Shown here in pieces: positions 26,128-35,483 of a DNA stretch of 64,000 nt. The stretch lies in the NCBI GenBank assembly GCA_016235425.1, contig JACRLC010000037.1:1-64000 (forward strand), given 5' to 3'. Source of the DNA: Chloroflexota bacterium. GTDB taxonomy: Bacteria > Chloroflexota > Anaerolineae > Anaerolineales > Villigracilaceae. The first letter of the stretch is position 1; every line of letters begins with the position of its first letter. A program made the position numbers and the translations under genes. Below the pieces are notes generated by a model, which had not been told where the DNA came from, did not search any database, and was given only the letters and a program-made list of their open reading frames with translations.

Positions 26128-26682
26128 TTACGAATCACGCTCCGCAGGCGCATCGCCAGGTTTGTTGGCATCGCGGAACGCCTTGATCGCTTCGCGCAAT
26201 GCCTTGCCCGTGCCGCCCATTGCGGAATGGACCTCCTTCAGCTTTGCGCCCATCTCCTTGAGGGTGGCTTTGGCCTGTTCGGCATCGGTCACTTTGCCGT
26301 TTGCATCGAAGCCCGCATGGGAGTTGACGATCCCGGCGGCGCTTTCATAAAGCGGACGCGCTTCTTCAATCGCGGCTTCGTACGCATCCAGCGCGGCCTG
26401 GACAGCGGTGACATCCTTTCCGTTCTCCGCGGCCTTGTCGATGCGAGCCTGAACTTTTTCGATCATCGCGTCGGTCTGGTCGAAAACCTTGCCGAGTCGT
26501 TCATAAGCCTTCAACTCACGCGCCCAGAATTTCTCGAGCCTTTCAGTTGAGACTTCGCCATTCGGCGGAGGGGTCGGGTCAAATTCGCCCGCGGCAAATG
26601 CGGTTGAGATGGGAAGCGCCGCAAACATGAGGGCGGCGATCATCCCCGCCAGAATGGTCTTCTTGAAAAAGATACTTATCAT
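26128..26682 (-). CDS. Exported alpha-helical protein of unknown function
   Basis: A 184-residue protein with a clear signal peptide (MISIFFKKTILAGMIAALMF, cleavage likely after AFAA near residue 31). The mature part is almost all helix, rich in Glu, Lys and Ala (LEKFWARELKAYERLGKVFD, KATLKEMGAKLKEVHSAMGG), and likely a helical bundle. I recognise no domain. The Shine-Dalgarno AGGAGG is 6 bases before the ATG but lies in a hairpin (26683-26705), so translation may be structure-controlled. It is the last gene before a 138-bp repeat. Confidence 0.7.
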   Translation of the reverse strand: MISIFFKKTILAGMIAALMFAALPISTAFAAGEFDPTPPPNGEVSTERLEKFWARELKAYERLGKVFDQTDAMIEKVQARIDKAAENGKDVTAVQAALDAYEAAIEEARPLYESAAGIVNSHAGFDANGKVTDAEQAKATLKEMGAKLKEVHSAMGGTGKALREAIKAFRDANKPGDAPAERDS

Positions 26683-26705
26683 CGTAAACCTCCTTTCAGG
26701 TTACG
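26683..26705 (-). promoter_or_regulatory. Hairpin covering the ribosome-binding site
   Basis: On the minus strand CGTAACCT pairs with AGGTTTACG (one bulged T) around the loop GAAAGG. The AGGAGG of the exported-protein gene is in the stem and loop. In a stable fold the ribosome-binding site would be partly hidden. Confidence 0.4.
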
Positions 26706-26779
26706 ATGTGATTTTAGAAGTTAGAGGTTATGCAGGTGTGGCTGGGATGTAAAAAGATTGTAAATTTGCCCCCACCCTG

Positions 26780-26812
26780 CCTCCCCCATTTTCTTGCAGA
26801 AAATGGGGGAGG
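26780..26812. repeat. Perfect 14-bp hairpin downstream of the phosphatase gene
   Basis: CCTCCCCCATTTTC and its exact reverse complement are separated by TTGCA. It lies about 20 bases past the stop of the GAF/PP2C gene. There is no T-run directly after it on either strand, so a terminator role is uncertain; it resembles a dispersed hairpin. Confidence 0.5.
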
Positions 26813-26834
26813 TGTCCCGGAGGGACGGAGGGGG

Positions 26835-29800
26835 TTACACCCTCCTCACCGCCAGCATGGTCATGTCATCGGCGGGAGGCAGGGGATCGGTGAAATCGTT
26901 GAGGTGAGATTCGACCGCGGAGAGAACATCGTCTGCGGAAGCGGTTTGCATGGATTGAAGCCTTTCGAGCAGGCGCGTTTCGCCATAGAATTCGCCGTCC
27001 ACGGAGAAGGCTTCAGTGAGGCCATCGGTGTAAAGCAAAACGGTTTCGCCCTGTTCGAGCATGATTGTCCGCTGCTTCATTGAAGGCTGTTCCATCACGC
27101 CGAGTGCAACCGCCGTGCGCGTGAGTTTTTCCAATTCGCCGGAACGCTTCATCCAGATCGGCGGATTGTGGCCCGCGTTGGTGAAGGTGAACTCGCCGCT
27201 CAACTGATCGAGCACGCCATAAACGGCGGTCACAAACATGCCTTGCTGTGTGTCGGGCAAAAGCAGGTCGTTCACGCGGGTCAATGCTTCGGCGGGGGAA
27301 TCCGTCTCGATAACGGCGGCCCGCACGAGGGTCCGCGTGAGCGCCATAAAGAGCGCGGCGGGAATCCCTTTATCGGCAACGTCCGCGATGAAGAGTCCCA
27401 GCTTGTTATTCGGGAGTTCAAACACATCGTAAAAATCGCCGCCCACTTGCCGCGCCGTGCGCCAGCGCGCGGCCAACTGCCAGGCTGGGTGTGCGGGCAA
27501 TGTTTGCGGAATGAACGTCTGCTGAATTTGCCGCGCCAACTGCACTTCCGTTTCGAGGCGCTCCCGCACCACCATCTCCTGTTGCAGGCGGTCATTTTGA
27601 ATCGCGAGCGCGGCCTGCTGCGCAATGCCGTTGATGATCTCGATTCGGCGGGCGCGGAAACGATGTCCATCCCCGGCTTCTTCGACGAGTAACACGCCGA
27701 ACAAATCATTTTTGATGGACAGAGGGACAGCCATCAAAAGGCGATCAGCAATTAACAAATCCGCTTCATTCTCGACCGGAGGCTTGATCCGCAGCCACGA
27801 CACTGCCGCGGCTTTGGGTTTGAGCGCGTGCATGACCAAACGATTTTGCCCGCGTGCAGAATCCAAAAACGGAAATACTCCCGGCTGAAATTCGCGTTCG
27901 GTCAGCAGGGCTTCTTCCTCTTCCGAGAAACCATACTCCTGCGAAGCGACGAAGACCTCCTTCTCTGCATCCCACAGATACAACGCCACGCGTTCGATGC
28001 CGACCAAAATTGGCATGATGCGGACAATCGAGCCAAGGATCTCATCGAGTTCATTCAAGCTGACCACAGCCTGCGCCACCTGCAACAAAGCCGCGGACGC
28101 GTAAGCCTGCTCCTGCGCGGCGTCGTAGAGACGGGCATTTTCAATTGCCACTGCGGCGTAACTCGCAAAGGTTGTGGTCATTGCCTGCGCTTCGTGGCCG
28201 TAACGGCCGGGCGTACGATGCGCGAGGGTGATCACACCGAGGGGCTGGTCTGCCAGGCGCAACGGCACAGCCAGCGACGAGTAATTCTGGTCGAAGCCCG
28301 CGGCGATGCCGGTGATCATCAGCGGGTCATCGGGCTTGCGAAGCACTGGGACATCCGAGAGGAAGGCGCTCGTCAATGCAACCGAGGCTTCCGGCGAAGA
28401 GGCGCGTGCCTTTTCGAGCGCGAGCGGGTCCGCGCCGTGGACGGCGGCGAGGAACAAATCCCCCTCTCCTGCCAGCCAGATGGCGGAAACATCCACGGCA
28501 AGATTGCGCTCCAATTCGACGAGGATGGCGTCCAAAACCTGATCTACGCCCACATTGGCCGAAAGCAAACCTGCCACTTCGCGCAGGCTGTCCGAGACCT
28601 GCCTCCGCCATTGCTCGGAACTGTAAAGATCGGCGTTGCGGATGGCGGCGGCCATCGTATCAGCCACGGCCTCGAACATGAGCCGGTCGTCTTCGCTGAA
28701 GGCATTGGGCTTGTCTGATTGAATATCCAGCACACCGACAATGTTTTCATTGAAGATCAACGGGACAGTGAGCTCGGAGCGGGTATTCTTCGGCGGCAGG
28801 GGCGAGGGACGGTAACGTTTATCCGCCGCCACATCGTTGACAAGGATCGTTTTCCCTTCGCGCGCCGCCAATGGAATAATGCCCTGCCCGTCATCGAGGG
28901 CGAGGGTGTAGCCTGCGAGCTTGAGAGTCCGTTTGCCGCTCCCGGCCTCGTAGACGATGAGGCGGCGGTTCGGGTGAACCGTGAAAAGTGAAACGTGAGG
29001 ATAGCCAAAGCGCTCGTGAATCAACGCGGCAGCATCGTTCATCAATTCGGATAGTTCGAGCGTTGAAGTAACGCTCTTGCTGACTTCCGCGACGAGCGTG
29101 AGCTGGTCGGCGCGGCGGCGCAGGTCACTGTAGAGATGCGCGCTCTCCACCGCGCGCGCCACGTTGTCAGCAAGGGCACTCAGGATGAGCAGATCGTTCG
29201 GGTGAAAGGCGTGTAATTGATCACTTTGCACATCCAGCACGCCGAGGATGCGCTCTTCGATTTTCAGCGGGATTACGACTTCGGAGCGCGTTTCGGGAAG
29301 GCTGTCAATGAAGCGGTAACGCGGGTCGGCGCGCACATTGTCGCAGACGATCTGTCCCCCGTGCGCGGCGGCTTCGCCGATCAAACCCTGTCCGAGTTCG
29401 ACCTCCAATGCAATCGAGGCTTTCTTTTTCCCCTTGCGCGGCGCGCTGGCGCTGGAACGATAACGCAGGGCCTGCGAATTCGATTCAAGCGTGAAAATGG
29501 CGACGTAATAATAATGAAAGGTCTTTTGAATGAGCTTTGTAACGCGCTTTGCCAGTTCGTCCACGTTGAGGACGTTGGCGATCTGCGCGCTGACTTCGCG
29601 GACGAGGTTCAACTGTCCCAGCCGGAAGCGTTCGACCTCCACGCGATGCGATGCGAACAATCCAACCGCAACGATGCGCGCGAGACTTTCGAGCAGGTCC
29701 AATTCTTCGGGACGGAAATCCGGCCCATTCGGACGGGTTACCTGGAGCGCCCCAAGGAGGAATCCCTGGTCCTCGAGCGGGACCGCGGCAAAGGTCCCGC

Positions 29801-30092
29801 GTGAAGCGTTCTTTTTGTCCGCAGATTTTTTGCAGGGGCGGCGATTCTTTACGGCAAGGCGCATTCCGTCAAGCGGAGGTTGTTGCGGAAAAAGCCTTTT
29901 CTCGTCCCAATCCGGCAGGCGAAAAACATTTTCGTGCAACCACACATCCACACTGCCTTCAATGAGACGGCTGGCCATGGAGACGATGCGATCATGTTGT
30001 GCGCTGAGCGATCCTTCGCTGACGAGTTGCTCCCCCAGACTGGCAAGCTGACGCCAATCCTTCGATTCGGGAGACCGCGTTGCAGAGGTCAT
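26835..30092 (-). CDS. Multi-GAF PP2C-type serine phosphatase (SpoIIE/RsbU class)
   Basis: A 1085-residue soluble protein. Five or so GAF-like repeats occupy residues about 15-840 (recurring LTVPLIFNENIVGVLDIQSD, VVIPLKIEERILGVLDVQSD and AVPLRLADQPLGVITLAHR), then a short helix and a PP2C/SpoIIE domain (about 845-1085). Metal-binding acids are in RQVGGDFYDVFE, FIADVADKGIPAAL and the final PPADDMTMLAV. It should dephosphorylate the STAS protein encoded at 30596, reversing the RsbW-like kinase. The three genes sit together in one direction; phosphatase and kinase genes are 2 bases apart. GAF ligands are unknown. Confidence 0.92.
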   Translation of the reverse strand: MTSATRSPESKDWRQLASLGEQLVSEGSLSAQHDRIVSMASRLIEGSVDVWLHENVFRLPDWDEKRLFPQQPPLDGMRLAVKNRRPCKKSADKKNASRGTFAAVPLEDQGFLLGALQVTRPNGPDFRPEELDLLESLARIVAVGLFASHRVEVERFRLGQLNLVREVSAQIANVLNVDELAKRVTKLIQKTFHYYYVAIFTLESNSQALRYRSSASAPRKGKKKASIALEVELGQGLIGEAAAHGGQIVCDNVRADPRYRFIDSLPETRSEVVIPLKIEERILGVLDVQSDQLHAFHPNDLLILSALADNVARAVESAHLYSDLRRRADQLTLVAEVSKSVTSTLELSELMNDAAALIHERFGYPHVSLFTVHPNRRLIVYEAGSGKRTLKLAGYTLALDDGQGIIPLAAREGKTILVNDVAADKRYRPSPLPPKNTRSELTVPLIFNENIVGVLDIQSDKPNAFSEDDRLMFEAVADTMAAAIRNADLYSSEQWRRQVSDSLREVAGLLSANVGVDQVLDAILVELERNLAVDVSAIWLAGEGDLFLAAVHGADPLALEKARASSPEASVALTSAFLSDVPVLRKPDDPLMITGIAAGFDQNYSSLAVPLRLADQPLGVITLAHRTPGRYGHEAQAMTTTFASYAAVAIENARLYDAAQEQAYASAALLQVAQAVVSLNELDEILGSIVRIMPILVGIERVALYLWDAEKEVFVASQEYGFSEEEEALLTEREFQPGVFPFLDSARGQNRLVMHALKPKAAAVSWLRIKPPVENEADLLIADRLLMAVPLSIKNDLFGVLLVEEAGDGHRFRARRIEIINGIAQQAALAIQNDRLQQEMVVRERLETEVQLARQIQQTFIPQTLPAHPAWQLAARWRTARQVGGDFYDVFELPNNKLGLFIADVADKGIPAALFMALTRTLVRAAVIETDSPAEALTRVNDLLLPDTQQGMFVTAVYGVLDQLSGEFTFTNAGHNPPIWMKRSGELEKLTRTAVALGVMEQPSMKQRTIMLEQGETVLLYTDGLTEAFSVDGEFYGETRLLERLQSMQTASADDVLSAVESHLNDFTDPLPPADDMTMLAVRRV

Positions 30093-30094
30093 TC

Positions 30095-30505
30095 CTAGCC
30101 CCTCCGCTTGCGCATGGTGAGCAGGTTTCCCGCCCCCGGTTTCGATTCATACTGGACCTTGTCCATGAGTTTTCGCATCAGGTAGACACCCAGCCCTCCG
30201 ATCTGGCGTTCGGAAAGATCCGCTTTCAGGTTTGGCTGTTTTACTTCGGAAGGGTCGAATGGCTTGCCGTCGTCGTGCATGGCAATGAAAATTTCGTTTC
30301 CCTGCATTTCACAAGTGACTTGAAGGATGCCATCGGTCGTTCCTTCATACGCATGTTCGATGATATTGGATGCGGCTTCATCGGCGGCAAGCTGGATGGA
30401 GTAGATTTCTTTTTCAGTGAAGCCGCCCCGCCGCGCAACCTGCGCGACGAGGTCCCGAATTTCATCCAGGTATTCGAACCTGGCGGGGTATGTGTTCATT
30501 GCCAT
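30095..30505 (-). CDS. RsbW-like anti-sigma serine kinase
   Basis: 136 residues from the ATG at 30505 (a second ATG two codons on is also possible). It has a GHKL ATPase fold: N-box SIQLAADEAASNIIEHAYEG (about 47-66), G1 box HDDGKPFDP and G2 box IGGLGVYLMRKLMD. RsbW-type proteins bind a sigma factor or another target and phosphorylate a STAS antagonist to control release. The STAS partner and the phosphatase flank it. No sigma factor gene is visible nearby, so the target may be encoded elsewhere or may not be a sigma factor. Confidence 0.88.
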   Translation of the reverse strand: MAMNTYPARFEYLDEIRDLVAQVARRGGFTEKEIYSIQLAADEAASNIIEHAYEGTTDGILQVTCEMQGNEIFIAMHDDGKPFDPSEVKQPNLKADLSERQIGGLGVYLMRKLMDKVQYESKPGAGNLLTMRKRRG

Positions 30506-30595
30506 ATTTACAAGTGAAAGCCGCCTCCGCATACATAATACGCATGAAGAGGCGGCATCCTTCCTAAAATGTGTTATGAGACTCTGGAGGCCGGG

Positions 30596-30931
30596 CTAGA
30601 AGTTGCCCACCGCCTTGAGGGGATCATCGAAGGTTTTGAACAATTCGGTAAAACCGGCCAGTTCAAGGGCCTCTCGAATACGTTCGGGCACGGAAACCAA
30701 CACCAATTCGCCGCGGTTATAGCGTTTGCAAACCCGCTGGCTGGCCAACAAGGCTCGAAACCCGGCACTGGACATATATTCAAGGCCGCTCATGTCAATC
30801 GCGATCTTGAACCGCCCGGCATTGGTAATCGCTTCCAGCCCCTGCGTAAATTGCTGGGCGGTTGCGCTGTCCACGCGGCCCTTTACTTTGAGCATGTCGC
30901 AATGCTTGAATTCCTGGGTGGTGATCTCCAT
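30596..30931 (-). CDS. STAS-domain anti-sigma factor antagonist
   Basis: A 111-residue single STAS domain. The phosphorylation site is the serine pair in IDMSGLEYMSSAGFRALLAS (about residues 54-55), as in RsbV and SpoIIAA. When dephosphorylated it should bind the RsbW-like kinase and free its target. It is the first gene of the three-gene partner-switching set on the minus strand, about 90 bases ahead of the kinase gene. The preceding 417 bases (30932-31348) hold a repeat and probably divergent promoters. Confidence 0.9.
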   Translation of the reverse strand: MEITTQEFKHCDMLKVKGRVDSATAQQFTQGLEAITNAGRFKIAIDMSGLEYMSSAGFRALLASQRVCKRYNRGELVLVSVPERIREALELAGFTELFKTFDDPLKAVGNF

Positions 30932-31002
30932 GGTCCTAATCCTCCATCATGAATTGGTCTTTTTTAGTTAGTGGCAAAATTATATCACGTTCTTTTTTAG
31001 GG

Positions 31003-31145
31003 TTCTCTACCGTACAAAACCGAGTAATTTCGTCATTGCGAGGGCGTTCTTGTTCTTGCCCGAAGCAATCCCCGCCGACGGGGAGATTGCTTCGCCGCCA
31101 AAGTGCAAGAGCGGCGGCTCGCAATGACGGGTGTACGGTAGAGAA
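31003..31145. repeat. 143-bp nested inverted repeat, GTCATTGCGAG family
   Basis: The outer arms TTCTCTACCGTACA (31003-31016) and TGTACGGTAGAGAA (31132-31145) are exact. Inside are GTCATTGCGAG and CTCGCAATGAC, then GAAGCAATC and GATTGCTTC. The inner part is a widespread bacterial intergenic repeat; partial relatives are at 38869-38898 and 60463-60501. It fills most of the 417-base gap between the STAS gene and the divergent histidine kinase gene; I see no gene there. Confidence 0.85.
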
Positions 31146-31348
31146 TTTTGGGGTAGAATTTTGCAAAGAAGAACGCTGACTATAACCTTCTCATGCACAC
31201 CAGTGCAGGCAACGTCACGGGCTTTCAACTAACAGGGACTGGACAAGCACGACCGGATGAGGGTGGGAACTTGCACTATTTTCAAGCCAGTTTTATTTCC
31301 AAGCAATGCTATACTTGGTTATCATCAGCTTGAAATTCTCATCCTTCC

Positions 31349-33379
31349 ATGCAAAACAAGAATCCTGTCAATCATCCGTGGACGCGCCTCTTCTTGAGGT
31401 TGGAAAATCTGTGGGAAAAGATCACCGATCCATTGTTTGTGCCGGATTCGATCCGGGCGCGCCGAAAAAGTCAACTGATCGCTTCACTTTTATTCATTTA
31501 CTCCCTTCTGGCCCTGGTCAGGAGCATCGTTTCAACACCGGGCACATCCAGATTTGTCTTCATTTCATTTCTGTTCACCGCCGTCCTATATTTTTTCAGC
31601 CGGACCAGGCATTACAAAACGGTCATTTATACGACCCTGCTCCTTTTAACGATCTACCAATATTGGATCATATTTGCAAAGGAACAGGCTTCCCCTTTTG
31701 AAACAGAAGCACTGTTGATCCGGCAGGTCGCCATATTCCTGCTGGGCGTTTCCCTGCTTGGCCTGCGCGAAAATATCATCCTGATCGCGGCCAACCTGAT
31801 TGCCATTGCCCTTCTGCCGGTCTTTCTCAAGGACGTTCCTCCAACCACCGTATTATCTTCCCTGGGATTTATCCTGACGTGCGGCGCGATCATCATTGCC
31901 AATATTCGCTACCGTGACATATCGGAACAGGACCGCAGGACGGAGCTGCTTGGCGAGAAAAAATTCTCAGATGACATCATCAACAGCCTGCCGGGGATTT
32001 TCTTTATGTACGATACGGATGGCCGCCTTGTACGCTGGAACAAAAAACATGAGGAAGCGGCCGGGTATACTGCGGAAGAACTGGCGGGCATGCACCATGG
32101 CGGCCTCATGCGGCCGGTTGGGCGGGAAATGGCTAAATCCTGGATGCAAAACGCCGGAAAAGTCGAAACCGAAATCAATCTCATCACAAAGAACGGAGAC
32201 ATGATCCCCTTTTATGTCACCATGCTGGGCAACGCTTTCGGTGAAAAGAATTACTCGATCGGCTTCGGCATCGACATCACCGAACTAAAACGAACAGAGG
32301 AAGCGCATCGCGCGGTCGTGGAGAATTCCCTGCAGGGGCTGGCAATTTATCAAAAAGGAAGGATTGTCTTTGCCAACCCGGCTTACGCGCAAACACTGGG
32401 TTATTTCGTCGACGAGCTTTACAAAATGACCCCGGAACAGGCTGCAAACCTGATCTTTGTGGAGGACAGGCGGCTGTTGAACATGCGAATGCAGGCGGCC
32501 TCCAGCGGGGAGGAAGTGTCGCCGCGCTATGAAACGCGCATCGTGCGCAAGGACGGTTCCCTGCGCTGGCTGGACGTCACCATGTCCGTCATAAGTTACC
32601 GGAACCAGCCCGCCATCCAGGCCGCAAACGTGGACATCACTGACCGCAAGTTGATGGAGGCCGAGCAGGCGCGGTTGATCTGGGAACTGGAAGCCAAGAA
32701 CGCCGAGCTGGAACGCTTCACCTACACCGTTTCGCACGATCTGAAATCCCCGCTCATCACCATTCGCGGCTTTCTCGGTTTTCTTGAGAAGGACCTTGCC
32801 TCCAATAATCCCCCGCGCTGGAAAGCCGACGTTCAGCGCATCAGCGAAGCGACTGAAAAGATGCAGAACCTGCTCAACGATCTGTTGAGGCTTTCACGCG
32901 TTGGGCGCGTTACCAATCCGCCGGAAAATGTGTCGTTTCGGGCCATCGCTTATAAAGCAACCGAGCTGGCAGGCGGACAAATCCGCGCACGGGGAGTTGA
33001 GGTAAAAATCGAAAAGGACATGCCCGAGGTCCGCGTGGACCGCGAGCGTATTGTGGAAGTGGTCCAAAACCTGCTGGATAATGCGGTTAAATTCATGGGC
33101 GCGCAGTCACGGCCGCGCATCGAGATCGGAGCCGATGGATACGACCACGGCGAGGCGGTTTTATACGTTCGCGATAACGGCATCGGCATCGATTCCCAAT
33201 TCCACGGACGGATCTTCGGCTTATTCAATAAACTGAACCCGGATATCGATGGAACGGGCGTCGGACTTGCCTTGGTGAAACGCATCATTGAATTCCACAA
33301 TGGGCACATCTGGGTGAAATCCGAACCCGGGAAGGGCAGTACGTTTTATTTCACCCTCCCGATACCGAACAAAGGATGA
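31349..33379 (+). CDS. Membrane PAS sensor histidine kinase
   Basis: 676 residues. Five or six membrane segments occupy about 45-195, then two PAS domains (about 205-315, with DIINSLPGIFFMYDTDGRLV; about 325-440, with YQKGRIVFANPAYAQTLGY). HisKA has FTYTVSHDLKSPLITIRGFL (His about 468). HATPase has VVQNLLDNAVKFMG, RDNGIGIDSQFHGRIFGLF and GTGVGLALVKRIIE. The C-terminal kinase core is of the phytochrome-like type. Its stop overlaps the start of a second, similar kinase, and a single-domain receiver follows, so this is one relay operon. The membrane region may sense a lipid-soluble or redox signal; that is a guess. Confidence 0.92.
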   Translation: MQNKNPVNHPWTRLFLRLENLWEKITDPLFVPDSIRARRKSQLIASLLFIYSLLALVRSIVSTPGTSRFVFISFLFTAVLYFFSRTRHYKTVIYTTLLLLTIYQYWIIFAKEQASPFETEALLIRQVAIFLLGVSLLGLRENIILIAANLIAIALLPVFLKDVPPTTVLSSLGFILTCGAIIIANIRYRDISEQDRRTELLGEKKFSDDIINSLPGIFFMYDTDGRLVRWNKKHEEAAGYTAEELAGMHHGGLMRPVGREMAKSWMQNAGKVETEINLITKNGDMIPFYVTMLGNAFGEKNYSIGFGIDITELKRTEEAHRAVVENSLQGLAIYQKGRIVFANPAYAQTLGYFVDELYKMTPEQAANLIFVEDRRLLNMRMQAASSGEEVSPRYETRIVRKDGSLRWLDVTMSVISYRNQPAIQAANVDITDRKLMEAEQARLIWELEAKNAELERFTYTVSHDLKSPLITIRGFLGFLEKDLASNNPPRWKADVQRISEATEKMQNLLNDLLRLSRVGRVTNPPENVSFRAIAYKATELAGGQIRARGVEVKIEKDMPEVRVDRERIVEVVQNLLDNAVKFMGAQSRPRIEIGADGYDHGEAVLYVRDNGIGIDSQFHGRIFGLFNKLNPDIDGTGVGLALVKRIIEFHNGHIWVKSEPGKGSTFYFTLPIPNKG

Positions 33380-35424
33380 AAGAGACTTTTCTCCCATCAC
33401 AACCGGGGGACGACGAAAAGAACCGGCTGGCACGGATACTCAACATCATCCTGCTTTTCATGTCGGTGGGTTCCATAACAGTCGCGTTGATCGGCCTCCT
33501 CACTGGACGCTCCAATCTTGCCATTGTCATGTGCATCAGCGCGGTGACGGCGATTGTCAGCCTGCTCCTGGCGCGCCGGGGCATGGTACAACAGGCCGGT
33601 TTTTTGGTGTTGATCCTGCTGGTGGCGATCCTGAACATGCTCTTGATCATCGGAACCGGCATTCACGATATCGCCATCATGCTGGTTCCGGTCATTATCT
33701 TGATCGCGGGGCTTCTGCTCAACCGCACCGGCTTGATCCTGATTACCGGATTAACGTCCCTGTCCCTGGCGTTGATCATTTGGGGTGAGATCGACGGCAT
33801 TCTGAGAACGCCTTACAGCGCATACACAGATTGGGGGGATTTGGTCATCGTTTTCATCATTATCGCCGTATCGACAACAACCGTCCGCCTCTTGATCGAA
33901 GATTTGCGGGCCAGCCTCCGAAGGGCATATTCCAGCGAAGCAAAATACAAAGCGGTCATCGAAAACAACCCATCCATCATCTACATCCAGGGATTGAAGG
34001 AGGAAAACCCCACCTTCTACATCAGTTCCCAGGTAAATCATCTGCTTGGTTTCTCGACCCAGGCCTTTTTGGATGAGCCTTATTTATGGGTTCAGCTTCT
34101 GCATCCGGACGATAAGGAAAAGGTGCTTGCGGAAAATAAGCGGACAAACAAGTCGCTGGAACCATTTATCATGGATTACCGCATGACCGCAAAGAATGGA
34201 CAGGTGGTGTGGGTCAACGATCATGCCGTGGTGGTGAGGGATTCCAACGGCAAACCGGATTTTTGGCTCGGCATTTGGACGGACATCACCGAACGCAAGC
34301 AAATGGAGAATGCACTGCGCCTCAGCGAAGAACGTTACCGGCTGATCTCGGAAGTAAGCGTTGATTACACGTTTTCCACCGAAGTAGACGCGCAGGGTGA
34401 AATGAGATTGACCTGGGTGGCGGGCGCATTCCAATCCATGACCGGGTACACGTTCGATGAATATGTCACAGCGGGAGGCTGGCGCGGCAGACTGCATCCC
34501 GATGACCGGGAAAGAGACGACGGCTACCTGGAGATTCTTCAGAAAAATCAACCCGTCATCGGTGAAGTTCGCACATTGAAAAAAGATGGAGAATTACGCT
34601 GGGTGCGCGTCTATGCCCACCCGGTTTGGGAGCGGGCAGGCCGGAGGCTGGCGGGTATTTACGGGGCGGTGCAGGATATTACGGAACGAAAGCAAGTGGA
34701 AGCGGAAAGGGAAAAGCTGATCCGTGAGCTTGAAGCGAAGAATACCGAATTGGAACAATTTACCTACACGGTTTCGCACGACTTGAAATCACCGCTGGTC
34801 ACCGTTAATGGTTTCCTGGATTTTCTAAAAAAGGATGTCGGCTCCGGGAATATCGAGAAGAGCAACCAGGATATTTCCCGCATTTCCGATGCCGTCCAGA
34901 AGATGGAAGCATTGTTGAATGAATTGCTCGAGCTGTCGCGCATCGGACGGATGATGAATCCTTCGGAGGATGTCTCTTTCGGGGGGATCGTGCTCGAAGC
35001 GCGGGACCAGGTTCGGGGTCGGTTGGAGGCGAAGAAGGTCGAAGTCGAAATTCAGGAGGGCCTGCCCTCTGTCCGCGGGGATCGCGTGCGGTTGGTGGAA
35101 GTCGTCCAAAACCTGCTGGATAACGCCGCCAAATTCATGGGAAGCCAGCCAAAGCCAAAGGTTAAAGTTGGCATACGCGGGACAGATGATAGAGGCAATC
35201 CTGTTTTCTACGTGCAGGACAACGGCATCGGCATCGACCCGCGATTCCATGAACGCATTTTCGGGCTGTTCAATAAGCTGAACCCGAACATCGAAGGGAC
35301 GGGAATTGGACTGGCACTGGTAAAACGCATTGTTGATGTTCATGGCGGGAGGGTCTGGGTGGAATCCGATGGAACGAACGGCTCGACGTTTCTTTTTACA
35401 CTGCCTCCCATCCCGAAAAGTTAA
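33376..35424 (+). CDS. Second membrane PAS sensor histidine kinase
   Basis: 682 residues, with six hydrophobic segments (about 22-180), a PAS domain (about 195-310), a PAS/PAC domain (about 318-435) ending DITERKQVEAEREKLIREL, HisKA (FTYTVSHDLKSPLVTVNGF, His about 470) and HATPase (VVQNLLDNAAKFMG, DNGIGIDPRFHERIFGLF, GTGIGLALVKRIVD). It is a close paralog of the preceding gene over the kinase core and starts in its stop codon (ATGA). Its membrane part differs from the paralog, so the two may sense different inputs and converge on the receiver gene that follows. Confidence 0.92.
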   Translation: MKETFLPSQPGDDEKNRLARILNIILLFMSVGSITVALIGLLTGRSNLAIVMCISAVTAIVSLLLARRGMVQQAGFLVLILLVAILNMLLIIGTGIHDIAIMLVPVIILIAGLLLNRTGLILITGLTSLSLALIIWGEIDGILRTPYSAYTDWGDLVIVFIIIAVSTTTVRLLIEDLRASLRRAYSSEAKYKAVIENNPSIIYIQGLKEENPTFYISSQVNHLLGFSTQAFLDEPYLWVQLLHPDDKEKVLAENKRTNKSLEPFIMDYRMTAKNGQVVWVNDHAVVVRDSNGKPDFWLGIWTDITERKQMENALRLSEERYRLISEVSVDYTFSTEVDAQGEMRLTWVAGAFQSMTGYTFDEYVTAGGWRGRLHPDDRERDDGYLEILQKNQPVIGEVRTLKKDGELRWVRVYAHPVWERAGRRLAGIYGAVQDITERKQVEAEREKLIRELEAKNTELEQFTYTVSHDLKSPLVTVNGFLDFLKKDVGSGNIEKSNQDISRISDAVQKMEALLNELLELSRIGRMMNPSEDVSFGGIVLEARDQVRGRLEAKKVEVEIQEGLPSVRGDRVRLVEVVQNLLDNAAKFMGSQPKPKVKVGIRGTDDRGNPVFYVQDNGIGIDPRFHERIFGLFNKLNPNIEGTGIGLALVKRIVDVHGGRVWVESDGTNGSTFLFTLPPIPKS

Positions 35425-35483
35425 GGTGCGAAACAACATAATCGTTTACAATAACGAGCGAAGCCAATAGGAAGGAGTTGAAG

